From positions 248,001 to 312,000 of the forward strand of contig JAEUUG010000004.1 in the NCBI GenBank assembly GCA_016787565.1: DNA of 64,000 bases, in the 5' to 3' direction. Both the position numbers and the translations under genes were made by a program. Every line of letters starts with the position of its first letter. Within the stretch, counting starts at the first letter, position 1. The notes beneath the pieces are model-generated. The model had not been told where the DNA came from and did not search any database. It saw only the letters and a list, made by a program, of their open reading frames with translations. This stretch comes from Cyclobacteriaceae bacterium. Its GTDB lineage: Bacteria > Bacteroidota > Bacteroidia > Cytophagales > Cyclobacteriaceae. Positions 17,290 to 26,934 of this stretch are shown here, piece after piece.

Positions 17290-19032
17290 ATGCTGGAGTT
17301 GAAAGAAATTCGAAAATGTTTACGTATTGCTATCCTAACCGTAATGGTTCTTCAGGTGGGTGTTGCTGCCCATGCTCAGGTGGATTTCAATAAACAGTAT
17401 TTCAATGCCAAAGCACTTTTCCGTGAAGGCAAATACAACCTGGCCATGGAGAGTTTTAAACCGCTGATTGCGTATGATAAGGCCAATAAGTTTTCAGAAT
17501 ATGCTTCCTTTTATTACGCACTCTCTGCATACAACATGAGTTATCGCGCGGTAGCTAAAGACATGTTCGTCCAGCTGAAATCGTTGCATCCCACCTGGGA
17601 TAAAATGGATGAGGTTAATTTCTGGCTGGCTAAAATTCATTTTGAAAATAAAGATTACTTCCAGGGTTTAAAAGTACTCAGTGCTGTTCAGGCAAAGGGT
17701 TTGCAAAAAGAGGCAGAGGCGTTGAAGGCATTATCCCTAGCCAGCATAACCGATGTTGAGACCTTGCGTATGATGTACGAAGAGTATCCCACTGATCGGG
17801 TAGTGGCGCGAAGTCTGGCCACTATTTTGTCTAAGAAACTGACCGATCCGCAGGCATTAGCCCAGGTGGAATTGATCATTCAGAAATTCAATTTTAAGCG
17901 AACCGATTTTATTCCAGAGGCACCCATAACATTCCGCAAAGACGAGTATACTGTATCCGCATTGCTTCCGCTGATGGCCGCGACACTGGACCCTACACCT
18001 ACACGAAAGCGAAATCAAGTAGTGCTGGACCTTTACGAGGGCATGAAACTGGCGGTGGACACACTCAACAAGCAAGGCATTAAAATAAGTTTTCGCGCCT
18101 ATGACACGGAACGTAACGCAGAAAAAATTAAGCGCTTGCTGGGTACAGAAGAATTAAAAAATACCGATTTGATTGTGGGACCATTCTTTCAGGATGAGAA
18201 TAAAGTTATCCAGGATTTTTCACTGAATCAGAAAGTGAACATCTTTAACCCGCTCGCAAACAACAGCGAAACAATTGGGATAAACCCATATGCATTTTTA
18301 TTTCAACCTTCTTTTGAAACGCTTGGAAAAAAGTCGGCTGAATTTTTGGCTGGATATGTAAAGCGTAAAAACTGCATCGTGTTTTATGGTAATACAAAGA
18401 GTGACTCGATCCAGGCAGCCAACTTTATTCAACAGGCAGGAGTGCAGGGTTTTAAAATATCGGCAGTGCATAAGGTGAACCGCGATGCCAATAAAATCAT
18501 TACCATTCTGGCCACACCAACAGAGTTCGATGAATTCAAATACGCAAAAGAATTTACCCTGAAGAAGGATAGCCTCGGAAGCATTTTTGTGGCCTCCGAT
18601 GATCCAATGGTTTATGCCAAAGTGACTAGCGCCATTGAAACACGGGGCGATTCGGTTGTTCTGCTGGGCTCGGAAAACTGGCTAGCCGATAATGCTATTG
18701 ATCTTGATAAGTATGAAACACTGGGTATTGTGTTGGCCGCACCACGCCATGCATCACCTTCGAATGCGCATTATAAAACTTTCGAAAGGAAGTTTATCAG
18801 AATTCATGGCCGTGCACCAACCACTACCTCCAGGATTGGATATGAGATGATGTTATTTCTTGGACATCAGCTCAAAAATAATGGTGTCTATTTTCAGGAT
18901 GGTTTGAGTCGTGCGGGCTTTATGCCGGGCTTCCTTTCAACGGGATACCAGTATGGCACAGCCCGCGATAATCAGGTGGTTCCCTTTATTACTTTTCGTA
19001 ACGGTGAACCTGTGGTGTTGAATAATAAATAA
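17290..19032 (+). CDS. Periplasmic TPR / type 1 periplasmic-binding protein (LpoA-like architecture)
   Basis: A 580-residue exported protein. A signal peptide ends around AAHAQ; residues ~30-200 form tetratricopeptide-like helices (YFNAKALFREGKYNLAMESFKPLI); residues ~215-575 form a Leu/Ile/Val-binding-type fold (VSALLPLMAATLDPT, LYEGMKLAVDTLN, LIVGPFFQDENKVIQDF). No ABC permease or ATPase gene adjoins it. The order TPR then periplasmic-binding domain is that of LpoA, the activator of penicillin-binding proteins, so it may act in cell-wall synthesis rather than transport. Unlike LpoA it has no lipobox. hemL starts three bases after its stop. Confidence 0.7.
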   Translation: MLELKEIRKCLRIAILTVMVLQVGVAAHAQVDFNKQYFNAKALFREGKYNLAMESFKPLIAYDKANKFSEYASFYYALSAYNMSYRAVAKDMFVQLKSLHPTWDKMDEVNFWLAKIHFENKDYFQGLKVLSAVQAKGLQKEAEALKALSLASITDVETLRMMYEEYPTDRVVARSLATILSKKLTDPQALAQVELIIQKFNFKRTDFIPEAPITFRKDEYTVSALLPLMAATLDPTPTRKRNQVVLDLYEGMKLAVDTLNKQGIKISFRAYDTERNAEKIKRLLGTEELKNTDLIVGPFFQDENKVIQDFSLNQKVNIFNPLANNSETIGINPYAFLFQPSFETLGKKSAEFLAGYVKRKNCIVFYGNTKSDSIQAANFIQQAGVQGFKISAVHKVNRDANKIITILATPTEFDEFKYAKEFTLKKDSLGSIFVASDDPMVYAKVTSAIETRGDSVVLLGSENWLADNAIDLDKYETLGIVLAAPRHASPSNAHYKTFERKFIRIHGRAPTTTSRIGYEMMLFLGHQLKNNGVYFQDGLSRAGFMPGFLSTGYQYGTARDNQVVPFITFRNGEPVVLNNK

Positions 19033-19035
19033 GGG

Positions 19036-20328
19036 ATGAGAGACATTTCGCGCAGCAAGTCACTGTTTGAAAAAGCAAAGCACTTTATTCCGGGAGGCGT
19101 AAACTCTCCCGTACGGGCCTTCAGGGCTGTGGGAGGAAACCCGATCTTCATAAAAAAAGCAAAAGGTCCGTGGCTATATGATGAGGATGGAAATCAATAT
19201 GTTGATCTGATTAATTCATGGGGCCCGATGGTACTCGGACATGCTCATCCGGTAGTGGAGGAAGCCGTTCGCGAAGCTTTGCAATCTTCGCCTTCATTTG
19301 GTGCGCCAACGGCACGCGAAGTAGAAATGGCGGAGTTGATCTGCACGATGGTTCCTTCAATAGAAAAGGTGCGCATGGTCAATTCCGGAACAGAAGCAAC
19401 CATGTCTGCTGTTCGGGTTGCTAGGGGATTTACCGGTCGTGATAAGATTATAAAAATGGAGGGCTGTTATCATGGCCACGGTGATTCTTTTTTAATTGCT
19501 GCGGGCAGCGGAGCGTTAACGTTCGGAACGCCAGATAGTCCGGGTGTAACCAAAGGCACAGCACAGGATACCCTGATCGCTCCGTTTAATAACCTCCAGG
19601 CAATTCAACAACTCATAGATCAAAACTCAAACCAGATTGCTGCCATTATTCTCGAACCAGTTGTTGGTAATATGGGGTGTGTTCTTCCCATGCCGGAATA
19701 TCTTCAGGGGCTTCGCGATTTGTGTACAAAACATAACATTGTTTTGATTTTTGATGAGGTGATGACGGGCTTCCGACTGGCATCTGGTGGTGCACAGCAG
19801 TTGTATGGCGTAACACCCGACATGACGACCCTCGGCAAAATAATTGGTGGCGGGTTGCCGGTAGGCGCTTATGGCGGACGAAAGGATATTATGGATTTTG
19901 TTTCTCCGCAAGGCCCGGTTTATCAGGCTGGAACTTTGGCGGGAAATCCGATGGCCATGGCTGCAGGATTGGCGATGCTAAAACATTTGCGCGCGAATCC
20001 CGAAGTTTATGATCACCTGGATGGGATAGGATCCGCCCTCGCAGACGAAATGAATAAGCAGATCAGTTCCATCGGACTTCCGTACACCATCAATCAGGTT
20101 GGCTCCATGCTTACTTTGTTTTTCACCGATCAGCGCGTAATTGATTTTGATACAGCTAAAACTTCGGACACCGGGCTGTTTGGAAAATATTTTCAATGCA
20201 TGTTGGAGCAGGGAATTTATTTGCCTCCTTCTCAATATGAAGCCATGTTTTTCTCCACCGCTATCACCGATGAGGTTATGGAGTTGATTTTGAAAGCCAA
20301 TCACCGGGCCCTTCAGGCATTAGCGTAA
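19036..20328 (+). CDS. hemL: Glutamate-1-semialdehyde 2,1-aminomutase
   Basis: A 430-residue PLP enzyme of the C5 heme pathway that isomerises glutamate-1-semialdehyde to 5-aminolevulinate. Visible are the N-terminal FIPGGVNSPVRAF, the motif MVNSGTEATMSA, GCYHGHGDSFL, the cofactor Asp in IFDEVMTGFR, and the PLP-binding K268 in LGKIIGGGLPVGAYGG. The length matches the family. It is probably co-transcribed with the preceding gene, three bases away. Heme supply is relevant to the cbb3 oxidase but the genes are not linked in an operon. Confidence 0.97.
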   Translation: MRDISRSKSLFEKAKHFIPGGVNSPVRAFRAVGGNPIFIKKAKGPWLYDEDGNQYVDLINSWGPMVLGHAHPVVEEAVREALQSSPSFGAPTAREVEMAELICTMVPSIEKVRMVNSGTEATMSAVRVARGFTGRDKIIKMEGCYHGHGDSFLIAAGSGALTFGTPDSPGVTKGTAQDTLIAPFNNLQAIQQLIDQNSNQIAAIILEPVVGNMGCVLPMPEYLQGLRDLCTKHNIVLIFDEVMTGFRLASGGAQQLYGVTPDMTTLGKIIGGGLPVGAYGGRKDIMDFVSPQGPVYQAGTLAGNPMAMAAGLAMLKHLRANPEVYDHLDGIGSALADEMNKQISSIGLPYTINQVGSMLTLFFTDQRVIDFDTAKTSDTGLFGKYFQCMLEQGIYLPPSQYEAMFFSTAITDEVMELILKANHRALQALA

Positions 20329-20447
20329 GGCTTCGGATAAATTCAGGAGAAATTGATTTCCTGACCATCCTTCACAATACTGGTTGAGAAGAATTCTTTT
20401 TAACCCAGAAATTACTAACTTTTGCAAGGCTATATTTCTTATTGTGT

Positions 20448-22895
20448 ATGAAAATGAATCGTGCGTTCCGGAATACCATCGGCTTTGCCCTTCTTGGCAT
20501 TGTTGTTTCTGCATTGGTAATTTATGTCGAGCGGAACACCAATACTAGTCATCAGCGCAACCTGCCATACCAAAATCTGGGGGAACATGTTAGGAGCCGG
20601 ATGGCTTCAGGTTACCTCGCCTGGACAAGGGCTCAGACACACGACAATACTGTTGATTTTTCAAAGGATATTGTAGGTGTCTGGTCATCTGCTTCAGCCG
20701 TATTACAGTCAGTTTATGATGGGCAGGTAAATGAACTTGGAAATTTTAAAAGGTTATTGGGTGAAGATTCGAAAGCGCTGGTGAAGGTTGCTATTAATGA
20801 CATTGATAAATTGGTGCTGACAGCAAAAGAATACGCACAGAATAAAGGTGATACCACCGGAGTTGGTGAGAATGCGAGGCTTCAGATACCTGTTCTTATC
20901 GAGAAAGTAAATGCTGATGCGGCCAGCCTTACGAATCATTTTCAAAAGCAGGCCCTAGCTGATTATTCTTTTTTAAACCTGATGTCGTGGGTTTCAATCA
21001 TTTCTGTGGTGGCCTCATTTCTTTTTATAGGTTTCATGTTTTATCGATTTCACCAGCAGAATGATTCACTTGTAAAGACAAGCAATGATAAGTTGAATGA
21101 AGAGGCAAACAGGGTACAAACATTAACAACGTTCATTCAGGCCGTTTCAACCGGCAATTATGCCATCGAGTTGCAAGATGGTGGAGAGGCAGATGAACTG
21201 ACAACTACTCTGATCACCATGCGCGATACCTTGCGCGAAAATGCTGAGAACGATAAGCGTAGAAATTGGTCCACCACCGGCTTGGCTCAAATCGGTGAAA
21301 TATTACGATCAACAACCGGCACCTCAACCGATTTGTATGATAAAATCATTCAGTTTGTGGTGAAGTATACCCGCAGTAACCAAGGTGGTCTTTTTATTTT
21401 AAATGAAGAGAATGAAGCCGATCGATACCTTGAACTCGTTGCAGCGTATGCCTTTGAGCGGAAGAAATTCATCCAAAAGAGAATTGATCTGGGCGAGGGG
21501 CTGGTCGGCCAATGTTACCTGGAGGGTCAGCGCATTTATTTGCTCGAAGTGCCGCAGGAATACATAACCATCACATCTGGATTAGGAGGTTCAGTGCCCA
21601 GCGCATTACTTATCATTCCGATGAAGGTAAATGAGAAGATTTTTGGTGTGATCGAATTGGCTTCTTTTCATCCCTTTCAGGAGTATGAAATTGAGTTAGT
21701 CGAAAAACTGGCCGAAAGCATTGGGTCTACTATATCTTCCGTAAAAATAAACGAGAGTACAAAATCGTTGCTTGAGCGTACCCAACAGCAAGCAGAGGAA
21801 ATGCGGGCGCAGGAAGAGGAGATGCGGCAGAACATGGAAGAACTGGAGGCAACCCAGGAAGAAATGCGCAGGAAGGAAAAGCATATCCAGAAAATGCTGG
21901 ATGATGAAAAACTCAGAAATGCCTTTACGCAAAGTAACCGGAAGAAACTGGCAGAACTGACCAAGAGTGAGGCGATTCAATCCGGTGACTTTAATCTCAC
22001 ATTGGAAGTCATTACAAAAACGATTGCGCATCAAATCGATGTTTCACGCTGCAGTATTTGGTTTTACGAAGCGACAGAAAACAAAATCATATGCGAGAAG
22101 CTATACCAACGAAGTACAAATGCTCATGAATCCGGAACAGTGCTTTTCGGAAAGGATTTCCCCGGGTATTTCCGGGCAGTTTTAAAAGAAGAAGATATTG
22201 TTGCACAAAATGCACATGAACATCCGGCAACCAAAGAGTTTTCGGATGTTTATCTGAAACCGTTGAACATCGAATCGATGCTTGATGTGCCGATTTTTAA
22301 TGAAGGAAAATTAATCGGAGTTATCTGTTGTGAACATCAGCATGAACAAAAAAACTGGAGCGATGATCATGCGGAATTTCTGAAATCTTGTGCCGAGCTG
22401 ATCACGGTGGCTTATAAATCCATGACCATGAATGCACTTATTTCGAAGCTTCATAATTCGCAGGATACACTTCAGGCTATTATCGATAACATTCCGAGAG
22501 CGATTTTCTGGAAGGATAGTGAACTTCGGCTTCAGGGATGTAACAAGATATTTTCAGATGTTGCCGGGCTGGCATCACCACGCGAAATCGTGGGCAAGAC
22601 CGACTACGACATGCCATGGAAATCGCAGGCTGATCTTTACCGGAAGGATGATTTGGCTGTCATGCAGTCCGGTAAAGCCCGGCTTAATCTGGAAGAAGTC
22701 AACATTGATAGTGCTGGAAATGAGTCGTGGGTGCTGACGAGTAAAGTACCAATAGCCGATGAAACCGGAAAAATCACAGCTGTGCTGGGTATGTTTGAAG
22801 ACATCACCGAACGTAAAAAGCGGGAGGCCGATGTAGCGCAAAAACTTCAGGAACTGGAGCAATTGAAGAAAACGTTGGAGACCAGAAAGGGTTGA
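20448..22895 (+). CDS. Membrane GAF/GAF/PAS sensor protein without kinase domain
   Basis: An 815-residue protein starting MKMNRAFRN; a TTG two codons earlier is a weaker start. The layout is a first transmembrane helix (~8-26), an extracytoplasmic region of ~150 residues, a second helix (~178-200, VSIISVVASFLFIGFMFYRF), a HAMP-like segment, GAF 1 (~280-425), a long Gln/Glu-rich coiled coil (~435-500), GAF 2 (~515-655) and PAS (~670-785, ending MFEDITERKK). It stops after a short helix where a histidine kinase would begin, and no kinase gene follows. It may signal through a partner protein. The ligand is unknown. Confidence 0.85.
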   Translation: MKMNRAFRNTIGFALLGIVVSALVIYVERNTNTSHQRNLPYQNLGEHVRSRMASGYLAWTRAQTHDNTVDFSKDIVGVWSSASAVLQSVYDGQVNELGNFKRLLGEDSKALVKVAINDIDKLVLTAKEYAQNKGDTTGVGENARLQIPVLIEKVNADAASLTNHFQKQALADYSFLNLMSWVSIISVVASFLFIGFMFYRFHQQNDSLVKTSNDKLNEEANRVQTLTTFIQAVSTGNYAIELQDGGEADELTTTLITMRDTLRENAENDKRRNWSTTGLAQIGEILRSTTGTSTDLYDKIIQFVVKYTRSNQGGLFILNEENEADRYLELVAAYAFERKKFIQKRIDLGEGLVGQCYLEGQRIYLLEVPQEYITITSGLGGSVPSALLIIPMKVNEKIFGVIELASFHPFQEYEIELVEKLAESIGSTISSVKINESTKSLLERTQQQAEEMRAQEEEMRQNMEELEATQEEMRRKEKHIQKMLDDEKLRNAFTQSNRKKLAELTKSEAIQSGDFNLTLEVITKTIAHQIDVSRCSIWFYEATENKIICEKLYQRSTNAHESGTVLFGKDFPGYFRAVLKEEDIVAQNAHEHPATKEFSDVYLKPLNIESMLDVPIFNEGKLIGVICCEHQHEQKNWSDDHAEFLKSCAELITVAYKSMTMNALISKLHNSQDTLQAIIDNIPRAIFWKDSELRLQGCNKIFSDVAGLASPREIVGKTDYDMPWKSQADLYRKDDLAVMQSGKARLNLEEVNIDSAGNESWVLTSKVPIADETGKITAVLGMFEDITERKKREADVAQKLQELEQLKKTLETRKG

Positions 22896-23051
22896 AATGT
22901 TGTATTTCGGGATAAATCACTTGCCTGCCAGCAGATATAGGGATAACTTTTTAAGAAGATATTTATTACTTTTACCAGATATTGTTGATTAATACAGGGT
23001 TACGAGAGCGCAAGCTTCCTTCGTCACTGCTGCAAATCAAAAGCTATAACC

Positions 23052-24122
23052 ATGAAAAACTATTTTTTAATCTTTCTGGCTGCGTTTATGATGGCTTCCG
23101 CCTCACTTTTTTCGCAGGGCGAGCGCAAAGACAAAACGGCTGTTACCTATGAAGAACTGTATGATGAGCCGTACTCGGTGAACAAACTGTTCATCGGCTT
23201 CCAACCGTTGTATGGCGAGTTATTCATGACCAACGTGAATGCAGGTTTCGGCATGGAAGCCAGTTATTATCATAAAGATAAAGTTGACTTTAAAGCCCAT
23301 TTCAGGAAATCGTACAGCCAGGGATTTTATGACTTTAACCGCGACCTGGCGTCCAAGAACAGTCAGGTTGATAACCGTGCTGAAATCTATAATTACTTTG
23401 AGTTTGGTGGAACCTATCACATCAAGGATTTTGAATCTAGCTCCAAGACAAAAATGATCTTGTATAAGAACAGTTATCAAGGCAATAAGTGGGCTGCCCG
23501 CGTTCCGTTAAATGCCGTGATACCCTGCAAGGTTAGAAAAATTTATGGTGCACGCCTGGGTGGAATCATATGGGACAGCACGCTTGATTTGAATCGTATC
23601 ATGGACGATCAGGGTCTCACCAATGCCGACTTAAAAGACTCGGAAGGTAACGGGCTTCCCATGTCCTATAATAACGGGCAAAAGGATGTTCCCATTGACG
23701 TATTCAGCAACATCTCTACGGTTGGTGGATATGTGGGTGGATCGATCACATGGATCAAAAATGTTGCCGTAGACTTTGATAAATTTGAGGAAGGAATAGA
23801 TGACCTGATTTTCACTGCCTTCTTTGATATTCTTGTTTCGCCTTCCATGAAAATTGATGATGTTGTGTACACTGATCGCGATGTAAACTCAACTTCACCG
23901 ATGCTTACACGCACGTATTCAATTGATCCTATCAAAACAAAAATGTTTGGATTTCGACTGGGTATGGAAGGCAAGTTCAACCGTACTCTCAGTTGGTCAT
24001 ACGGTGGAGAAGTAGGCTATCGGCCCAGCATCGATGGCAGAGGTTTTTTTGCACTATTCAAAATAAGCTTCCCTGTTTATGGCACGAACCTCGATTACAA
24101 AGTTGAGTCATTTGGCAAATAG
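23052..24122 (+). CDS. Exported protein of unknown function, probable outer-membrane barrel
   Basis: A 356-residue protein with a signal peptide (MKNYFLIFLAAFMMASASLFSQ). The mature part alternates polar and aromatic residues (LFIGFQPLYGELFMTNVNAGFGMEA-like strands cut by DKVDFKAHFRK) and ends VYGTNLDYKVESFGK, suggesting a beta-barrel or beta-rich outer-membrane protein. I do not recognise a family. A 156-bp gap upstream includes TACTTTTA, a weak -7 element. It is followed within 19 bp by hutI on the same strand, but a functional link is not obvious. Confidence 0.6.
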   Translation: MKNYFLIFLAAFMMASASLFSQGERKDKTAVTYEELYDEPYSVNKLFIGFQPLYGELFMTNVNAGFGMEASYYHKDKVDFKAHFRKSYSQGFYDFNRDLASKNSQVDNRAEIYNYFEFGGTYHIKDFESSSKTKMILYKNSYQGNKWAARVPLNAVIPCKVRKIYGARLGGIIWDSTLDLNRIMDDQGLTNADLKDSEGNGLPMSYNNGQKDVPIDVFSNISTVGGYVGGSITWIKNVAVDFDKFEEGIDDLIFTAFFDILVSPSMKIDDVVYTDRDVNSTSPMLTRTYSIDPIKTKMFGFRLGMEGKFNRTLSWSYGGEVGYRPSIDGRGFFALFKISFPVYGTNLDYKVESFGK

Positions 24123-24140
24123 TTTACTCTTTAATTTTTC

Positions 24141-25385
24141 TTGGTGGCTGATCTTCTCATCCAAAATATAAAAGGGTTAGTTCAGATCAGGGAACAAGCA
24201 GTAAATTTCGTAGCCGGTTCTGCTATGGCGGAACTGCCCATTCTCTCCAATGCTTTTATCATTATCAAAGACGGTCTCATTGCCGAGTTTGGCGCGATGG
24301 AGAGACTGCCCTCTGCACTACCCTCCGAGGTGATTGATGCTTCCGGAAAATTTGTATTTCCATCATTTGTGGATTCTCATACGCACCTGGTTTTTGCTTC
24401 CAGCAGAGAAGAAGAATTTGTGATGAAGATCAGGGGGGCAACGTACGCAGATATTGCTGCAAAAGGAGGTGGTATTTTAAACTCTGCGAAAAAACTTCAG
24501 CAAGCATCCGAAGATGAACTTTTTGAAAAATCAATGGAACGGGTGAATGAAATCATCCATACCGGTACAGGTGCCGTGGAAATCAAAAGTGGCTACGGAC
24601 TTACTACCAACGATGAACTTAAGATGTTGCGCGTTGCGCGTAAAATCGGACGGCAAACACCGCTTACTGTAAAGACTACTTTCCTCGGTGCCCACGCTGT
24701 GCCTGCCGAAATGACGAAAGAAGCTTACATAGAATTGGTGATTCAGGAAATGATTCCCGCTGTAGCGGAAGAGCAACTCGCTGATTATATCGATGTTTTT
24801 TGTGAGGAAGGATTTTTTTCTGCAGATGAAGCCATGCGAATCTTGTTGACAGGAAGGCATTATGGAATGAAGCCCAGACTACATGCAAATCAATTGCACC
24901 GTTCCGGTGGGGTTCAGGTTGGGGTAAAATTGGGGGCACTCAGCGTGGATCACCTTGAAAATATTGGCGAGGAAGAAATACAATTACTCCAGGGCAGTGC
25001 TGTAATGCCTACTGCATTGCCTGGCGCTGCATTCTTCCTGGGGCTGCCCTTTCCACCGGCAAGGAAAATGATTGATGCCGGCCTTCCGTTAGCTATTGCA
25101 TCGGATTATAATCCGGGGAGTTCACCCAGTGGTAATATGCCACTCATGGTTTCACTTGCCTGTATCAAAATGAAAATGACTCCGGAAGAGGCATTGAATG
25201 CTGCCACCATCAACTCCGCCTATGCGCTTGAGTTGCAGGATGATCTTGGAACGATTACACGCGGAAAAACAGCAAATCTTTTTATCACGAAAGCAATCCC
25301 GTCAGTTGCTTATATGCCGTATGCTTATGGTAGTGATGTGGTTGAAACCGTTATACTGAAAGGTGATGTTGTAGAGATGGATTAA
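24141..25385 (+). CDS. hutI: Imidazolonepropionase
   Basis: A 414-residue amidohydrolase that opens imidazolone-5-propionate to N-formimino-L-glutamate in histidine degradation. Metal-binding blocks are VDSHTHLVFA near residue 80, HANQLHRSGG near 250 and the Asp of IASDYNPGSSP near 320; GAVEIKSGYGLT is the family signature. The start is TTG at 24141 or the adjacent GTG at 24144; both give a normal N-terminus. The other hut genes (hutH, hutU, ftcD) are not in the window. Its stop abuts the stop of the convergent ABC ATPase gene. Confidence 0.95.
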   Translation: MVADLLIQNIKGLVQIREQAVNFVAGSAMAELPILSNAFIIIKDGLIAEFGAMERLPSALPSEVIDASGKFVFPSFVDSHTHLVFASSREEEFVMKIRGATYADIAAKGGGILNSAKKLQQASEDELFEKSMERVNEIIHTGTGAVEIKSGYGLTTNDELKMLRVARKIGRQTPLTVKTTFLGAHAVPAEMTKEAYIELVIQEMIPAVAEEQLADYIDVFCEEGFFSADEAMRILLTGRHYGMKPRLHANQLHRSGGVQVGVKLGALSVDHLENIGEEEIQLLQGSAVMPTALPGAAFFLGLPFPPARKMIDAGLPLAIASDYNPGSSPSGNMPLMVSLACIKMKMTPEEALNAATINSAYALELQDDLGTITRGKTANLFITKAIPSVAYMPYAYGSDVVETVILKGDVVEMD

Positions 25386-26138
25386 TTATCGCTGATCGCG
25401 TAAACTGCTCATGACTTTATTGGCAAAAACAAAATCATCAAGTTCCTTGACATTCGAATGGGTGATGTCATTCTTGTTTCCTTCCCATAGTTTTCGGCCC
25501 TGATAGATAAACAGTATTCGCTCACCAATACCCATCACCGAATTCATGTCGTGTGTAACGACAATGGTGGTCATGTCATAATCTTCTGACAGATCCTGAA
25601 TGAGGTCGTCAATCACAATGGAGGTTTGTGGGTCCAAACCTGAGTTGGGCTCATCGCAAAATAAGTACCGCGGATTGTTAACAATTGCCCGTGCAATGCC
25701 TACTCTTTTTTTCATCCCCCCGCTTAATTCGGAAGGCATTTTTTTATTCGCATTGGTTAAGCCTACGCGCTTAAGACAAAAATTTACGCGATCAAGTTTT
25801 TCATCCTTGGTCATTTTTGCGAGAATATCCAGCGGAAAGCGTACGTTCTCCTCTACATTTTTAGAATCGAAAAGGGCACCACCCTGAAAGAGCATTCCAA
25901 TCTCTCTGCGAATTTCAATCTTTCCGTTCCGATCGGCATTTGTGAAATCCCTGCGATCAAAAGTTACGAGCCCTTCATCGGGTTTGGTAAGCCCGACTAT
26001 GCATTTCAGCAGAACACTTTTTCCCGTTCCGCTGGCTCCAATGATGAGGTTGGGTTTGCCCTTTTCAAAAACGCCACTGACATCAATCAGCACGGGTTTG
26101 TCGCTAAAGGATTTTGATATATGTTGAACTTCTATCAT
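25386..26138 (-). CDS. mlaF: ABC transporter ATPase, MlaF-type
   Basis: A 250-residue ABC ATPase with Walker A GASGTGKSVLL near residue 32, signature LSGGMKKRVGIARAI, and Walker B YLFCDEPNSGLDP. The LSGGMKKR signature is typical of the Mla/Mce lipid-transport ATPases, which energise phospholipid movement between the two membranes to keep the outer membrane asymmetric. The start overlaps the stop of the MlaE-type permease gene by four bases, so the two are coupled. No MlaD (MCE-domain) gene is adjacent. Confidence 0.88.
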   Translation of the reverse strand: MIEVQHISKSFSDKPVLIDVSGVFEKGKPNLIIGASGTGKSVLLKCIVGLTKPDEGLVTFDRRDFTNADRNGKIEIRREIGMLFQGGALFDSKNVEENVRFPLDILAKMTKDEKLDRVNFCLKRVGLTNANKKMPSELSGGMKKRVGIARAIVNNPRYLFCDEPNSGLDPQTSIVIDDLIQDLSEDYDMTTIVVTHDMNSVMGIGERILFIYQGRKLWEGNKNDITHSNVKELDDFVFANKVMSSLRDQR

Positions 26139-26872
26139 TCGGAGAGTAAGAGTTGAGCAAGAAAATAATCGGCCAGCAATACGGCAATCACACTGTTGGT
26201 AACGGCCTGGGTGCTTGATATACCAACTTCCAATGCTCCGCCCTGTGTATTATAACCTTTGTAGGATGAAATTGAAGACACCAGAAATGCAAAAACAAAC
26301 GCTTTGATCAGAGCAAAGGTGATGGTGAATTCATTAAAGGAAGAGCGTATTCCAAAAACGTAATCATTCGGTGTAATAATACCGGCCAGGGTACCGGCCA
26401 GGTAACCACCGAGTAAAGCGCAGACTCCCGCCACTACTACAAGTAAAGGATACATGAGCAGCGAGGCAACTATTTTCGGAAGAACGAGGTAGGAAACAGA
26501 GTTAACGCCCATAACTTCCAGCGCATCAATTTGTTCCGTGATGCGCATAGTGCCTAAACCTCCAGCCATACTGGAGCCAACTTTTCCGGCAAAGATGATG
26601 GCAATAATGGTGGGAGCAAGTTCCAGAATGGTCATTTCACGCACTACCTGCGAAATAACATAATCGGGAATAAGTGGGCTAACCATATTGTAAGCGGTTT
26701 GCACCGTTGTTACCGCACCCATAAAAGTTGAGACTAAGGCCACAATGAAAACCGATCCAATGCCAATTGAAATGCATTCATCCAGTACAAGCTTATAGTG
26801 TGTTTTGAAGGATTCCCGGTTAACAAAAAGTTGGCCGAGGAATATGAAATACTTACCGAGCTCCTTGATCAT
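26135..26872 (-). CDS. mlaE: MlaE-family lipid ABC permease
   Basis: A 245-residue inner-membrane permease with five or six helices. Family blocks include GSSMAGGLGTMRITEQIDALEVMG and LVLPKIVASLLMYPLLVV, which are conserved in MlaE/YrbE proteins. Together with the coupled ATPase it forms the core of a phospholipid transporter. The promoter should lie in the short divergent gap shared with the SDR gene. The missing MCE-domain partner is presumably encoded elsewhere. Confidence 0.9.
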   Translation of the reverse strand: MIKELGKYFIFLGQLFVNRESFKTHYKLVLDECISIGIGSVFIVALVSTFMGAVTTVQTAYNMVSPLIPDYVISQVVREMTILELAPTIIAIIFAGKVGSSMAGGLGTMRITEQIDALEVMGVNSVSYLVLPKIVASLLMYPLLVVVAGVCALLGGYLAGTLAGIITPNDYVFGIRSSFNEFTITFALIKAFVFAFLVSSISSYKGYNTQGGALEVGISSTQAVTNSVIAVLLADYFLAQLLLSE

Positions 26873-26934
26873 ATCAGCATTAAATCACAGCAATCATTAT
26901 CTTGCTAAAGATAGTTGAAATAAAAATATTGGCA

